From Macrotrachela quadricornifera (taxonomy: Eukaryota > Rotifera > Eurotatoria > Philodinida > Philodinidae), in NCBI GenBank assembly GCA_022393335.1, contig JAJEKB010020464.1:181849-245848 (forward strand): 64,000 bases of DNA. Reading direction: 5' to 3'. Made by a program: the position numbers and the translations under genes. The notes beneath the pieces are model-generated. The model searched no databases and was not told where the DNA came from. It saw only the letters and a list, made by a program, of their open reading frames with translations. Of this stretch, positions 13,901 through 29,113 are shown one piece after another; position 1 is the stretch's first letter, and the number at the start of each line of letters is the position of its first letter.

Positions 13901-14144
13901 TCTGCATAAAAACTTTGAGAATAAAAATTTAATTTTTTTATTTAGAATATAAAGATTCTTTTTGTTTTTTTTTCTTTTACTTTTCATAAATAAATTCATC
14001 ATCAATAGAAAAATAATGTGAATGGACGGTTGATCGTGGTCGTATACGTAATGTAGCAAAATAGAGACGATCTTTAATAATTTCAGATGCGCTACCGATA
14101 ATTTCGGTTTCGCTTCCAATTCCTCCAATACTGCCATCAGTCAT
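10976..14144 (-). CDS. CDC14: CDC14 dual-specificity protein phosphatase
   Basis: About 13 short minus-strand exons, ATG at 14144, stop at 10976. The N-terminal CDC14 domain reads [30 protein letters not shown] and [10 protein letters not shown]. The middle reads [10 protein letters not shown] and [11 protein letters not shown]. The catalytic domain carries [13 protein letters not shown] and the cysteine phosphatase loop [11 protein letters not shown] with the following GAYLMKHH helix; the general-acid region before the loop is present. CDC14 removes Cdk-type phosphates (Ser-Pro) and acts in mitotic exit, cytokinesis, DNA repair and ciliogenesis. The C-terminal tail (exons 11224-11425 and 10976-11172) is Ser/Thr-rich and ends RSKSVN. 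An in-frame zinc-finger exon sits in the tail (separate entry). All key active-site residues are present, so the enzyme should be functional. Confidence 0.93.
12003..12230 (-). other. CDC14: symmetric C2H2 zinc-finger exon inside CDC14
   Basis: A 228-nt exon (76 codons) between an ATTTAG acceptor and a GTACTT donor. The preceding CDC14 exon (12352-12461) ends in phase 2 (CTT AC), and this exon starts G-TGT, giving Thr-Cys. It ends GAT AG and the next exon begins A-TTT. Inclusion and skipping both keep the CDC14 frame open. It encodes a classical finger, C-x2-C-x12-H-x4-H ([20 protein letters not shown], then QH), and a second with spacing C-x2-C-x13-H-x4-H ([20 protein letters not shown], then RIH). 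The first resembles fingers of BTB-type transcription factors. Human CDC14 proteins have no zinc finger that I know of. It could be a cassette exon or a constitutive part of the protein. Confidence 0.7.
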
Positions 14145-17100
14145 TGGTTTTCGATGGTATATTCCGACGTTTTTTTTTTCTTTTTCTTTTCTTCGTTATT
14201 AAATGTGCAATTATTGAATAAATTAATATTTTTTTTCTTTATAATAAAAAATATATAAATACAAAAAAAAAACAGAAAGGGGAAGACTAGAATGAAGAAA
14301 AAAAATAAAATAAATAATGAAGCTGTCAAAAAAAAAATTTTATCTACCTAGACGAAAAAAAAACTGATGTCGATAATCAATCGATTCTAATTTGTTCTGT
14401 CGTAAGGAAATAAGAGAAGGAAAAGTAAGAAAAAAAAACCGATGAACGAACGAATCAGAGACCGTTGTTAAGCGCCATTAACCATGCAAATGATCTCTAT
14501 TTTGTATCGATTATCACATTTAGTATCTTGTATCAGAATAAATATTACTTTGATTTTACAGGAAAAAAAATATATCATATATATATTTAGTATTATACTT
14601 CGGTTATTTTCTTTATATGAAATAACAAATGTAAGATGTCACTATATGTTTCGAAAAAGAATAATATATATGTAGAAGATTGAATTAACATTTGAAGTGT
14701 AAAATAAAATATTTGTCTAATATCAAGTATTGATTTACAATAATATTTCTTCGTCATTTTTTTATCATATCCAGGCAATATTTAGTTATTGTTAAATGAA
14801 GCTACTTTTCTGCTATAATACGATTTAATTGATTGATAATATTTTTCTTCTTGAATTTTCAGTAGCATGTTATTAGAATTATTATATCTATATATCGCCA
14901 ACGTTCATAAATTGTAGATTAAGATTAATACTTGACATTCTATCTTTATCACAGCTCTCAGCATATATGTAATTAAATTTGACCATAACTCCGACAGTGT
15001 TATTAATATAATCAAGAATCATGTTAAAAGCTATTCCTGTTTTTGTATAACTCTTTACAGACGACGTTACTTATTTTTGATGGATGGCAACACAAAAAAA
15101 AAAAAAAGAAGGAAAGAAAATTTCTAAAGAGCTATGTATGTTCATAGTTGTTGTAAACAAGTCAAATACGATAAGTGATAGTTGAGAATAATTTTAAAAA
15201 TAAAATCAACTAAATTCTTTAAATTTATATTTGAAAGTGCTTCTTCATATGGAATAAGATTTCACAGTTTGAAATGTCATAAGAATGCCTTATTAAAATT
15301 GTATTTATAGCAATAGATGCAATAGACCATATGGCAGACTTCCTATCCCTTCCGACATCTCAATCTCCATTCATTATTTAAAAGAGCTTTTTTTTTTCAT
15401 CAACAAATTCAACTTTCATTTCTTAACAAAACTATCTACAATACAAAATGATTATTCAAACATATACATCTTTCCATATCACAATTATAATTCTTTTATG
15501 TTTGTTAAATTAAAAAACGATATTTATTCTTAAAAAAATGATAAGAAATTTAACAATGACTAAATATTCAAATATAATCTGTTTTACAAACTATTGAAAG
15601 ATAAATCAATTAACTATTTTTCTCTATCATGCATGTTATTATATATTTATATCATTATTTAGTTATTTAAGTCACGTATAAGAATGAATATAAGAAAATC
15701 ATATTATTAAATGAAATAATAAAGAGAAATTTTATTTTGAAAGAAAACGTGGAAATATTTTGTTTTGGATTAAGATACATTAGTTTAATTGAAATCTAAT
15801 ATAATATTTGAATTTATAATTTATTCAAATGTTTAACGCTACATATTTTAGAAATGACTGCCTTCATTAAATTATAAGATGTGTTGCCTCGATGAACTTT
15901 CGAGACTATGATATGAAATAACTTATATTTTGGCAAGAAAGAAAGATTGCTGTGATAAAGACTAATAACTGTTTCTAATAGAATGATAATTTATTTTTTA
16001 TTCTTGTCTAATAAGTAATTGCAATCCATAAAGAGAAAACAATTATTTCTGAATGGAGTTTATACTTCTTCATTGTAGATTCAAAATAACTTAAAATGAC
16101 GTATTGCTCTTATCTGAATTAAAGAGGAACTCATATTTTTGTCATAGAAAATATAAACATTTTCTCAATATATTTTTATGTGAAGAAATTGCGATGTTCG
16201 TACTGATAAAAAGGGATGTATATTATTCGAAGAAATTTAATATAATGACATAAAAGATTATGTCACAGTAAAACATCTGAAATTACATATATATGACAAA
16301 GAATACGGCATGAAACTTGCGTTAATTAATTCAATTTGATCTGTTGGAAAGAAATTCAAGTCTTTTATTACTTATATGTATATTATGATTGAAAATGACG
16401 ATTAATGTTGACTAGACGATTATAGTGCATAAATTATTAAGCTAACTAATACTACATAGGAAGAAAACAAAAACTTGACATTATGTCTCTAGAAATTTTG
16501 GTGCAAAAGTTAAATGTAAATAGCTGCATTTCAAGAAGTAGGATTGTTCATATGGTTTATTATGATGATAGTATGCTTCTTTCCTGTATATAAAGAAATA
16601 TGACGATTTTAGGAAAAAAAAGTTCCATTACTGTCTTCACACGTAAGAGTTCTTAACGTTCTCAGCTCTGGTTAACTCTTTCGCAACGATTCGATTTTCC
16701 TAGAAAATTTCATACATATATATACATTCCGATAAATATTCTTATTGATATTTTTCATAAGTGTCACCAATTGTTTTTCTGTTTATACCATTACATAGGT
16801 GATCCTCTTTCATATTGAACTGAATAATTACTTCCAATTTTGTTTTTTTCTTCTTTATATGTATGACAGAGGAGGAACGAGATAACGAAATGAAGTTTTA
16901 ACTTCATTTCTTTTGCATTCTTTTTATAGCATTTTCTGAGATTTTTTCCTCTTACGTGTTCATTAACAATTGAAATTCTACGATGATTACGTATTGTTTG
17001 ATGGACTCGATAGAGGAAGCAGAAGTAATTCATTGGCTGACATGAGTGTTTTGTGTAGTAATTTTACTAGAATGTAGTTCAAATCTTCAAAGCTTCGTAA

Positions 17101-17219
17101 AAAAAATTACCAACGATGATGTGAATTTACAAAGAAAACTATGCTGACAACAAGGACACGATAATTCTGCAGTTTCGTCGAAGTTTTGTTCGGTCTTTAC
17201 TTTTTGGTATGCCAGTCAA
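14145..17219. other. gene-free region upstream of CDC14
   Basis: About 3 kb of AT-rich sequence with poly-A/T runs (around 14170, 14270 and 15090). Open frames here are short, biased to Phe/Lys/Ile and lack a recognisable domain. No gene, RNA or clear repeat was identified. Confidence 0.4.
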
Positions 17220-17420
17220 GAAGCCAAAGCCTAATTTGACGCCTAAAAGCTCACTGATCACAAGCTAGAAGAAATAGAAAATTTTGTACACAATGTCCAA
17301 AGACGGTGTGCTAGTTGCTATGAGAAAATCAGGCAACGAGAATCAAAAGAAGCAAGCACTTTATAAGATGTTTCACTAATGGATGCTGACCATAAGTTCT
17401 GATTTGAAAAAAAACCAGTT
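17220..17420 (+). pseudogene. possible piggyBac-type transposase C-terminal relic
   Basis: One + frame reads VHNVQRRCASCYEKIRQRES then KEASTL and a stop. This resembles the start of the cysteine-rich C-terminal zinc ribbon of piggyBac transposases (RRC-x2-C followed by a basic stretch and a Thr/Ser). A short CFTNGC in another frame just after could be the next cysteine pair after a frameshift. The match is short and the rest of the gene is missing. Two piggyBac-like MITEs in the same window make the family plausible here. Confidence 0.35.
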
Positions 17421-17896
17421 AAAAAGCAAAAATATTGATGAGTTTATACAATATAAATATGTCTTCTCTCCTCTTATAATTAAAATTATATATTGTTATA
17501 ATACTCATTGAATAGTATTTAGTTGATTTTTTGCATAAAAAAAAACAATTAGATATATATATGAAACATGGGATAAATGTTAATTGGCACAAACCAACAA
17601 GAACAATTAAATATACAATCTCTGTTTCTAATCAGTCATTCACAAAATGAATTTTATTATATTTTGAAGAATGTTTTTTTTTTAAGTTAATAAAAACATC
17701 ATAATCAAGATGTCACTAACAGTTGAAATTGAATGGAAGTCGTTGCTATGCAAATTTAAATACGGATGGCAAGACAAAATTGTCTGTTACTTTCTTCTTC
17801 TAGTTACAAGGTAACGCATAAGTTATTTTTAATCAACATATCGAAAAACTAAGTTAAAATTTAATAAATTTTAGTATTCTCTTTTGTTCTGCTAGT

Positions 17897-19429
17897 ATGG
17901 GAAAAGATTATTATCAAATTCTTCAATTAACTCGAAGTGCTAAAGATAATGATATAAAAGCAGCGTAAGTAAAAACTCAATTATATCATTAATTTATATT
18001 TTTTTTTATTGATTACTTAGTTATCGTCGATTAGCTCTTAAATTTCATCCAGTTAAAAATGCAAATGATCATAATGCTCTTAATAAATTTAATGATCTTG
18101 CTGAAGCATATGATGTATTAAGTGATCGTATGTATATATTTATTTATGTATAATAAATAATATTTTTTATTATATTAAGGTCAAAAACGAGCTATTTATG
18201 ATCAATATGGTGATGAAGGCTTAAAAAATGGTGTACCAATAGGACCAAAAAGTGAATGGAATGAAGGTTACGTGTTTCATGGTAATTCTGATAAAGTTTT
18301 TCGAGATTTTTTTGGTGGTGATAATCCATTTGCGGGTAAATACGAAACAAAAGAAAAAAAATATATATATTTAATAAATTGAATTTTTTTTTATAGAATT
18401 TTATGCAAGTGCTGATCACGATAGGAATATAGGCTTTGGTGGATTAGATGGTCGTGGTCGAAAAAAACAAGATCCACCAATAATACGAGATCTTTTACTT
18501 TCACTTGAAGATTGTTATCATGGTGCAGTTAAAAAAATTAAAATTAGCCGACGGGTAAGAACTATTGACTTTTGCACCTATAATTTTCTCTTAATAATCA
18601 TATAGAAGCCTTTTTCGTTTTTATTAATTTGTAATTAGAAGAGAGGATACTGTCGCTCTGATCATCGTTAATATTGCTTGAAAAAACATAAAGAATGGAA
18701 CTGAGTCCAAGTCCGAGATTAAAAAATTTTTCGACTCAAAGAGTTTCGACCATCTCTATAGTTTTCATCTTGCAAATATTAGTACAATATTTAAATCTAT
18801 TGATATCTTTTTTTTTCTTATATAGGTAATAAATGATGATGGTATTACATCAAGTATTCGTGAAAAAATTCTTTCAATAACTGTTAAACGTGGTTGGGTA
18901 CCAGGTACAAAAGTAACATTTGAAGGTGAAGGTGATCAAGGTCCAAATAATATTCCATCTGATCTTGTATTTACTGTAAAAGATAAACCACATACACATT
19001 TTCGTCGTGAAAATACTGATCTTATATATACAGCTAAAATTAATTTAGGACAAGCATTAACAGGTACAACATTACATATTGAACATCTTGATGGAAGAAA
19101 ACTTGATATTCCTATTAATGAAATTGTTAAGTAAGAAAATGACATTATTTCATTTTTAGTTTTTTTTTTTTATAAATAAATTTTTTCAATTTATTTCTTT
19201 TTTTAGACCAGGATATAAAAAACGTATACCAGGACAAGGTATGCCATTAATGTCTAATCCAGATAGATATGGTGATATGATTATTGAATTTGATGTTGAA
19301 TATCCAACTGGTTTAAATTCTGATCAAAAATTATATATTAAAGAAGCATTAATAAATAATCAAAATACGAAAAAACAACATCAACAACAAAATCATAATC
19401 GAAAAAAACCTGTTACAAATGAAGAATAA
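17897..19429 (+). CDS. DNAJB13: DNAJB13, axonemal radial-spoke J-domain protein
   Basis: Six exons: 17897-17964, 18021-18127, 18180-18335, 18397-18554, 18826-19130 and 19207-19429; 1017 nt, 338 aa, phases all consistent. The J domain (1-70) starts [17 protein letters not shown]. Its catalytic tripeptide HPD is replaced by HPV (LKFHPVKN); mammalian DNAJB13 likewise lacks it (HPL). The linker keeps [16 protein letters not shown] and RGRKKQDP, diagnostic of DNAJB13 over DNAJB1/4/5. The C-terminal substrate-binding sandwich reads [31 protein letters not shown] and [11 protein letters not shown]. In animals the protein is a radial-spoke component of motile 9+2 cilia and sperm. Without the HPD it should not stimulate Hsp70 ATPase, so a structural role is expected. 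The tail after LYIKEALI is Gln/Asn/Lys-rich. Confidence 0.92.
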
Positions 19430-19580
19430 AATTTTTATTTTATATAAACGATCCTATTTGTTTTTTTTTTTCTAATAATTTATATTAACAAAAGAGAAAA
19501 AAAAACGACAAACATAAGTATGAATTTTGTTTTGCAAAATATAAATAGTCAAATTATATTATTTGATATATAAATTAAAA

Positions 19581-20069
19581 TTAATATTCAATACCCAAAG
19601 CTCGAAAAGCACTAGCTAATGTCCAAAGTGGGCCAACAGCTAAGAATTTGACATCATCAGTAAATGATGGTTTTTTTCCTTCTATATCATGTCCAATAAA
19701 TTGTCCAATCCAAGCAATAATAAATATAATTAATGAAATACGAAATATACGCATTTGTTTTTGTTCCATTATAGCTAAAATAGTAAATGCAAATAAAACA
19801 ATAATTGACATTGTTATTGCCATTTTAGTTGATAAACGAAAATAAAATGCTAATACAGGACCAATAGTAATCATTGGAATAATATGACTAATTAAATAAC
19901 CAAAATTTTGTCGAACAAATTTTGGTAAAGGTATTGACCAAATAAATCCTAAAACTGTAAATGCAATTGTTGGTACACATATTTTATGTATTAAAATATT
20001 CGTTGGATTTTCATGTGATGAAGAATATTCATTAAGCCAAGCATGTAATTCACTTGTATTCTGCATATT
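19581..20069 (-). CDS. Mpo1/YGL010w-like (DUF962) membrane dioxygenase
   Basis: Intronless, 162 aa from the Met at 20069. An upstream in-frame Met at 20114 would add a 15-residue hydrophobic stretch, but the family normally begins near MQNTSELHAWLNEYSSSHEN, so I prefer the inner start. Family marks: SSHENPTNILIHKICVP near the N terminus (HxxPxNxxxH) and QFIGHDIEGKKPS near the C terminus, with four hydrophobic membrane segments between. In yeast, Mpo1 is an Fe(II)-dependent ER enzyme that alpha-oxidises 2-hydroxy fatty acids from phytosphingosine breakdown. The conserved histidines are present. It is convergent with DNAJB13, 151 bp from its stop. Confidence 0.85.
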   Translation of the reverse strand, partial: NMQNTSELHAWLNEYSSSHENPTNILIHKICVPTIAFTVLGFIWSIPLPKFVRQNFGYLISHIIPMITIGPVLAFYFRLSTKMAITMSIIVLFAFTILAIMEQKQMRIFRISLIIFIIAWIGQFIGHDIEGKKPSFTDDVKFLAVGPLWTLASAFRALGIEY

Positions 20070-20270
20070 AATTAATAATAACAACACAAGAAAAAAAAAC
20101 AAAATGAATAGCAATATATATTCGTTTATCTTACATATATATATATATATGCAGATATGACGTCGAACGAAACAAAAAAATTAAACACATGTAGTTTGTT
20201 TTTTTCTTTATCTTTTTTTATTTCGAAAAAAACGAATGTAGATTATTTGAATCAAAGGTTAGAAAAGTAT

Positions 20271-21347
20271 TTAAAGGTCATATTTATATGAATAATCACA
20301 TTGAAATAAAAATGAATTTATTATAGTTAATATTAAATATTTAAATGTATGAAATTTTGATATTGCTATTGATTCTAATGTATATTGAGCATAAATACGT
20401 GATTCATAATTACATGTTAATTTTTTCCAAATTTTTTCAATATAAAATAAATGATTAAATTGAAATGAAAGAAGAATTTTTAATGATTTATTAACTAAAA
20501 TTGGTAAATCATTTGTTTGAGTTAAATAATCATTTTCTAATAACATTCGACATGGAAGAAATTGACGTTGATTTTTATTTGTTTCATATAAATTTGTATT
20601 TTTTCTTGTCATAGCAATTAAATTAATTAAATGTGCCCAACCATAACCAAATAATCGTTCAAGATTTGATGGTAAAAAAGATAATTTTGATTCAATTAAT
20701 GGTAATGCATCTTCAATAGATGATTTATATGCTAACCACATTGGTCCTAAATAATCATTATCAATTATTCTAGCATCTATTTTTTTATTTGTTTGTTGAA
20801 GATGACGAAAAAATTTTTGCCAATTTTTCATAGCTTTTGGTACTTGATATAGACATTCATTTGAATTTGTACAAAAATGTTCATATGGAATAATATAAAT
20901 TGTTTCTTGAGGAATAATAAGACCAACATCAATAGCAGCAAGAAATGGTATAACTGATAAATAATAATTTCCTGATGCCCACCAACTATTTAATGATATA
21001 TTTAATGTACCATTAGTAAATAATCGATTGGAATTATATTGCCAACCAAATTGTGATGGAAGAGCAAAAAGTATATTTGATGCATTTGATAATGAACAAA
21101 ATGGCATTAATGGTGTTGTAATATTAATTAAAATTTTATATAAACCAAGTCTATGAGGATAAAACCATGGATTAATTAATCGATATTGTGATGAAAAATT
21201 ATTTATTAATGGATATTCATTTAATGATGATGGAACTGTTTGCCATAATGGAGGATAAGTTATTTCAGTGTTAGATATCATATCAGCATTAATATAAAAG
21301 GAAATTAATAGAAGAAACTTTAATAATAATGATATTGATAAATGCAT
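20271..21347 (-). CDS. LEG1: LEG1-family secreted protein
   Basis: Single exon, 358 aa. It starts with a signal peptide (MHLSISLLLKFLLLISFYIN). LEG1 marks follow in order: YPPLWQTVP, INPWFYPHRLGLYKILIN, LFALPSQFGWQY, SLNSWWASGNYYLSVIPFLA and AIDVGLI, cysteines around HFCTNSNECLY, and PKAMKNWQKFF. Vertebrate LEG1 is a secreted glycoprotein first described in zebrafish liver; its biochemical role is not settled. Several N-x-S/T sites are present, as expected of a secreted protein. The last ~30 residues (HTFKYLILTIINSFLFQC) are hydrophobic and may be lineage-specific. Length is close to the vertebrate protein. Confidence 0.82.
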   Translation of the reverse strand: MHLSISLLLKFLLLISFYINADMISNTEITYPPLWQTVPSSLNEYPLINNFSSQYRLINPWFYPHRLGLYKILINITTPLMPFCSLSNASNILFALPSQFGWQYNSNRLFTNGTLNISLNSWWASGNYYLSVIPFLAAIDVGLIIPQETIYIIPYEHFCTNSNECLYQVPKAMKNWQKFFRHLQQTNKKIDARIIDNDYLGPMWLAYKSSIEDALPLIESKLSFLPSNLERLFGYGWAHLINLIAMTRKNTNLYETNKNQRQFLPCRMLLENDYLTQTNDLPILVNKSLKILLSFQFNHLFYIEKIWKKLTCNYESRIYAQYTLESIAISKFHTFKYLILTIINSFLFQCDYSYKYDL

Positions 21348-22341
21348 AATTAAGATTACCTATAATATAAAAAAGAATATTATAATAATGAATACTTTTT
21401 ACGGTCAAGTATCATATATTGTATATCATATATTGATAAAGAATTGCGTCATTTTGTTCGTTTTTTGCTCCCTTTTAATAGACACTTGTAAATGTTAGAT
21501 GATATTCAAGTAACCTAGAAAGGTTAAAGAGTATATTGTACTTATGATGCGTTAAGGGAGTTTCCTGTCTACATGGAAAATTTTCACGTTTTATATTTTG
21601 TTCTATATGTATATATTTCGAACTATTCTCTATCTGTTAAATAAATTTTGAAAATTTTAAAAATCTCAAAAAGAAAAATTATTTTCTGGTAGAGTAAATG
21701 TTTTTAGATGTTTATCACTTTTTTTATTTTAAAGAAAATTGTGTCATTGGTTTTTGACAATTCCTACAAACTAAGATCTACTCAACAAAAATATGTCCTA
21801 TTTAAAGTACACTTCGTATTATGGAATTGTCATTCGTAAGAAAAGAGATGGAAAGAAGTCAAGAAAAGTTAGATTTTCTAGCATCTATTAAAATGGTTTC
21901 AACTGAACTGAATGTACTATATCATAGAAGAAAAGGGTAGACAGGGATCTTTATATTTCCGTCAAAAAAGAAAACATTTGAAACTCATCAGTTTATGAGA
22001 ATTTTCTCTGAAAGCCTCGGCTATTAATCTTATCATGCTTAGAAAAAGTTTTGTTCAATAATCGTTTACTTTTTCTGAAAAAAATCCATCGATGAAAAGT
22101 TAACATTATCTAAAAATAATGACTAGTCTAAGTTAAATCGTTCGTTCTGTCCATTATTCGAGAAATAATTGTTAGTCACGTTTCACAAAAAAATCAGTCA
22201 CGTTGCAACGAAAGAGAAAAAGGTTGAAAAGATATTCTGATACAATATTATAATGAACTTAAGAAAATCATTTTTTTTCCATATTTCTCTAGAATAGTAA
22301 TTTGTTTTCTACTTTTTTTTCAATTACTATATACAACAAAC
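21348..22341. other. intergenic, divergent LEG1 / TSNAXIP1-like upstream regions
   Basis: About 1 kb between the LEG1 start (-) and the TSNAXIP1-like start (+), so it should hold both promoters. AT-rich with several poly-T tracts. No motif, repeat or RNA gene could be assigned. Confidence 0.4.
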
Positions 22342-25300
22342 TTGTTGTCATGGTATTATTCAAAAAATTTCTCAAGAAAATATACATCAATGACTACATT
22401 GTTAAATTTAGAAAATAATTCAAGATTATTTACTGATGATTATTTAAGTGAAATTGATGATGATTTAACATCAATAAATGATCTTAATTTATTAAAATTT
22501 CAATTAATAAATCAACGAAAAAAATTATTTTCTTTTATTGAATTATTAATAAAAACTGAATTATCTTATGAAAATATCGTATCATATATTGATTATGAAT
22601 ATTTATTAAATAATCATAATCAATTAAATCAAGAATATAATTTACTTAAAGATGAATATCAACATTTAGGACATAATTGTTTATATTTAATTAATAAAAC
22701 ACATGATTTAATTGATGAAAGAAATCAATATTATAATGAATGGGAAATAAATAAATCTATATTAACACCGAGGCCTGATTGGGATAAAGTATCAAATGTA
22801 ATTGATGGGGGAATTCAACGATGGAAAATTTTATCAACAGGAAAATCAAGTGAAGAATTAGTTGAAATATTAATTAAAGAAATTATTAATGGAAATCAAT
22901 TAGATTTAATAGAAGAACAAGATTATTTTGAATCAAGTGGGGATGATCAAACAATTTTGCCATTTTTACGTATACCACAATTTACTAGAATATTTAATAG
23001 ACGAATGCGAAAACATATGACAAAATTATTAATTAAAGAAATTTGGTAAGAATTTTCTCTATAAAAATTTTAATTGCTGAAACATGTAAAATTCGATTCT
23101 TTTGATATCTAGCTCAATGGAATATTGATTTCTCTATCTATTTTTAAAATAAATTTGATTAAATTGACGTCAAATCTTACAAATAAAGTTTTGTGAAAAA
23201 TTATAAAAAACTAATGTCGACGCGAAAGATTAAGATACTTGGTTAAATATTTCCTATCGAAATGCAACATTCTGTTCATTCAGCAACTCAATGTAATGTA
23301 TCATAAAAATAGAACCGGAAAACACGTATACGCATGTCAAGAAAAGCTATGTTCACTAAAGATAAATAAGTCAGATGGAAGAAATCTTCACTTGATACGA
23401 TATTACTATACCTTGCAAAGCCTATTGAGAATATCGATGTACAAAAAATATAGTTTGAATCGATGAAATCTAGAGTTATATTATGAGTACAAATAAGAGT
23501 ATTTAATGAAAGTTAAAGAACTATGATGAATAAAAAAGAATGGATTCGAATATCTAATAAAGAAATCTAGTGTTGAAGAAGAAAATGATTTTCTGTCTAG
23601 ATTATATTGATGTGCATAGTGATAATATGATTGGCCAGTATTAGATATATTGTCCTCAGTCATATGATCTCTTTCTTTTGTTTCTGTCGTCTTCCTTTAC
23701 CATATTGGTCTATCCTGATTGACCTTTTCTTTCGTTTCACTTTTAATGTGTTGAAATGTTTTATCTGTCTCAAATAAAAAGAATATTTTACGGGGATCGA
23801 GGTCGGGACGGGTTTTGTTCAAGTGGAACATCATCAGGATCAGAATAAAAAAAAACGATCCCGCTGGACCCTAAGTTCTTGACTTATTCACTCTTAACTG
23901 AGTATCTTTAAGTCCTGCGTCAGTATTAATCTTTCCATAATAATTTTCCGAGTAAAACTTTATTTTCTCCTCAATACAAAGCAATTTTTATCCATATTTT
24001 TAATTTTATTATTCGGATAATATCAGCAATGACAATAAAGTACAGAAAAATAAAAGATATTAACAATAATCGATGAGTAATAATTATTGTCATTTTACAA
24101 AGAAATAGTATCGAAATGTTTCGTGTCATTCCAACTGGAAAAAACTGCCATTTGAGCATCCAATTGAATATGTGCTCTACCAATAGTATTTCAGTAGCAT
24201 TAGAATAGTCATGTAGTAGATCAAGGTTAGAATCTATTACCTAATGACTTCTTATACTGTAAAAATCAGTGATTTTATCGTTATTAACTGGCTAAGCTGG
24301 CAATTTGTAAACGCTACTGGTTGTGCGAGTAAATATGCGACATAGGATAGGATTGTGTTAATGGGTAATTTGAGAGAGAGAATTAAATATGAGCATTGAA
24401 TCAAGGTAAACTCTAATGAAAGTTATAAATACAAATGAAATTTAAAATTATTAGATGTAAATAAATCTACAAAAAATATCTTTTATATATGTAGGACTGA
24501 TAAAATTAAAAAAACACATGAACATCTAATTGAAAATTTAATTCAAACAAAGGAACATACTTCTACTGAATCATCATTATCTCGTTCACATTTACCACAT
24601 CTACCTACAATATCTTCATCATCAGATATTAATTCAAATCAATCTCATAAAATATTAGCTGATCATGTAGCAGATTATTTTGAACAAAGATTTAATTCTA
24701 AAACAATTTCAATTGAAATGGGATATAATCTACATGATGCATGTTTACGTTATCGTAATTCTGAACAAATTAATTTATTTTGGGGTATTATAACTGGACA
24801 AATAGAAGAAATGGTTTATCATCATCAAATGAAATCAATAAGTCAATTATTACAACATTTAATGAAAATGAAAACATTATTTTCACTTCAAAAAGAATTG
24901 CCATTACCAGAAGCTCGACAAGCCATAGTTAGTGAACCAAATTCACCTCTTTTAAACATAGCTAATCGTCGATTATCATCATTATCATTATTTTCTAAGA
25001 AAGAAAATCAAGAAACAACAGGTACATTTTACTTATTTTATTTTCGTTTAATAAACTGTGATCCAGTGAAATTTAAAAAACTCTCTAATGCAGTGATGTC
25101 AATTTTATTAAGAAGACATGATCCAACAGTCGTTCGCATTAATATGTAGACATATAAAACACTCGATCTCACTCAATGTGTTCATATCGATCAGCAAAAC
25201 TCTATTTTATATTTTATAGTTTTCTAGTTTGAAATAAACACTGAATTTCAAGTACAAAATTACTTCGATTATTCTATAGAATATATAATTAAAACAAATC

Positions 25301-26023
25301 TTTTTTACTATTTTCCTCAAATATCGAGTCAGATTGGATTGAGTCACATTAGACTGATCCGAGTTTGAACGTCACCTAAGACAAACAGGATTTCTAGGTG
25401 AGATACTGCCTTTGTTCTTCTCAATTTTGCGAGAATTTACATAGATTTACCAAACTTAGTGCAATCTCTACAGGATTTAAACATGAAAAACGATAGTCCA
25501 TCATAAATTGCAAATCAAGAATTCTTGTTCCAAAAACAAAACTAATAAAATCTTATTTTTAGTTTCAAATAATGATCTCATAATGACAAATGAACAATTT
25601 CTTGAATCATTAAAAATATTTTATCCAAATAAAACTTCTTCACAAATTAATGAGTTATATCTATCAGCTAAATATGATCTTCAATATTCAAATAATTTAA
25701 TTGAGTTTAATTTATTATTTATTGAAGATAATGAAAATAATTTTAGTAAATTCCTTTCAACATTAATTAAACAAATTCATGAAGAAAAAATTCTATATGT
25801 TGAACAAATAAAACAAATACTTCTTGGTTATCCATTAATAACTATATCACAATTTCGTCGTGCTATTTATATGATTGATCCAAATATAAATCAAAATGAA
25901 TTAAAAAGATATATTCAATGGGTTTTTTCAATAAAAGATTATCATTCATTACAACAAATAAAACCTTTAGATTTAGAAGATTTATTAAGACGTTTAGAAA
26001 ATTGTGCCTGTTTTAAACATTAA
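22342..26023 (+). CDS. TSNAXIP1-like ciliary coiled-coil protein
   Basis: Three exons, 22342-23045, 24495-25021 and 25563-26023; 1692 nt, 563 aa, phases 2 and 1 close exactly (TG+G = Trp; G+TT = Val). Initiation could also be at the Met at 22390. An N-terminal helical region (about 30-135) precedes LTPRPDWDKVSNVIDGGIQR and WKILSTGKSSEELVEIL, which I associate with the TSNAXIP1 N-terminal domain. The C-terminal exon has EF-hand-like helical text (KTSSQINELYLSAKYDLQ; FRRAIYMIDPNINQNELKRY). TSNAXIP1 interacts with translin-associated factor X and is enriched in ciliated and germ cells. The first intron (1.45 kb) is much longer than usual here and holds no recognised element. Family call is from memory of short motifs. 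Confidence 0.65.
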
Positions 26024-26095
26024 ACACTATCATTATACAAATAAATCTATGATAAAGAGATTATCCAAAAGACAAAGACAAAAAAAAAAATGTTT

Positions 26096-29113
<3,018 letters not shown>

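Noticed and set aside
13850..14137. 95-residue minus-strand open frame starting [13 protein letters not shown]
   Set aside because: It overlaps the first CDC14 exons in another frame and reads through an intron; the CDC14 frame (ATG at 14144) matches the family.
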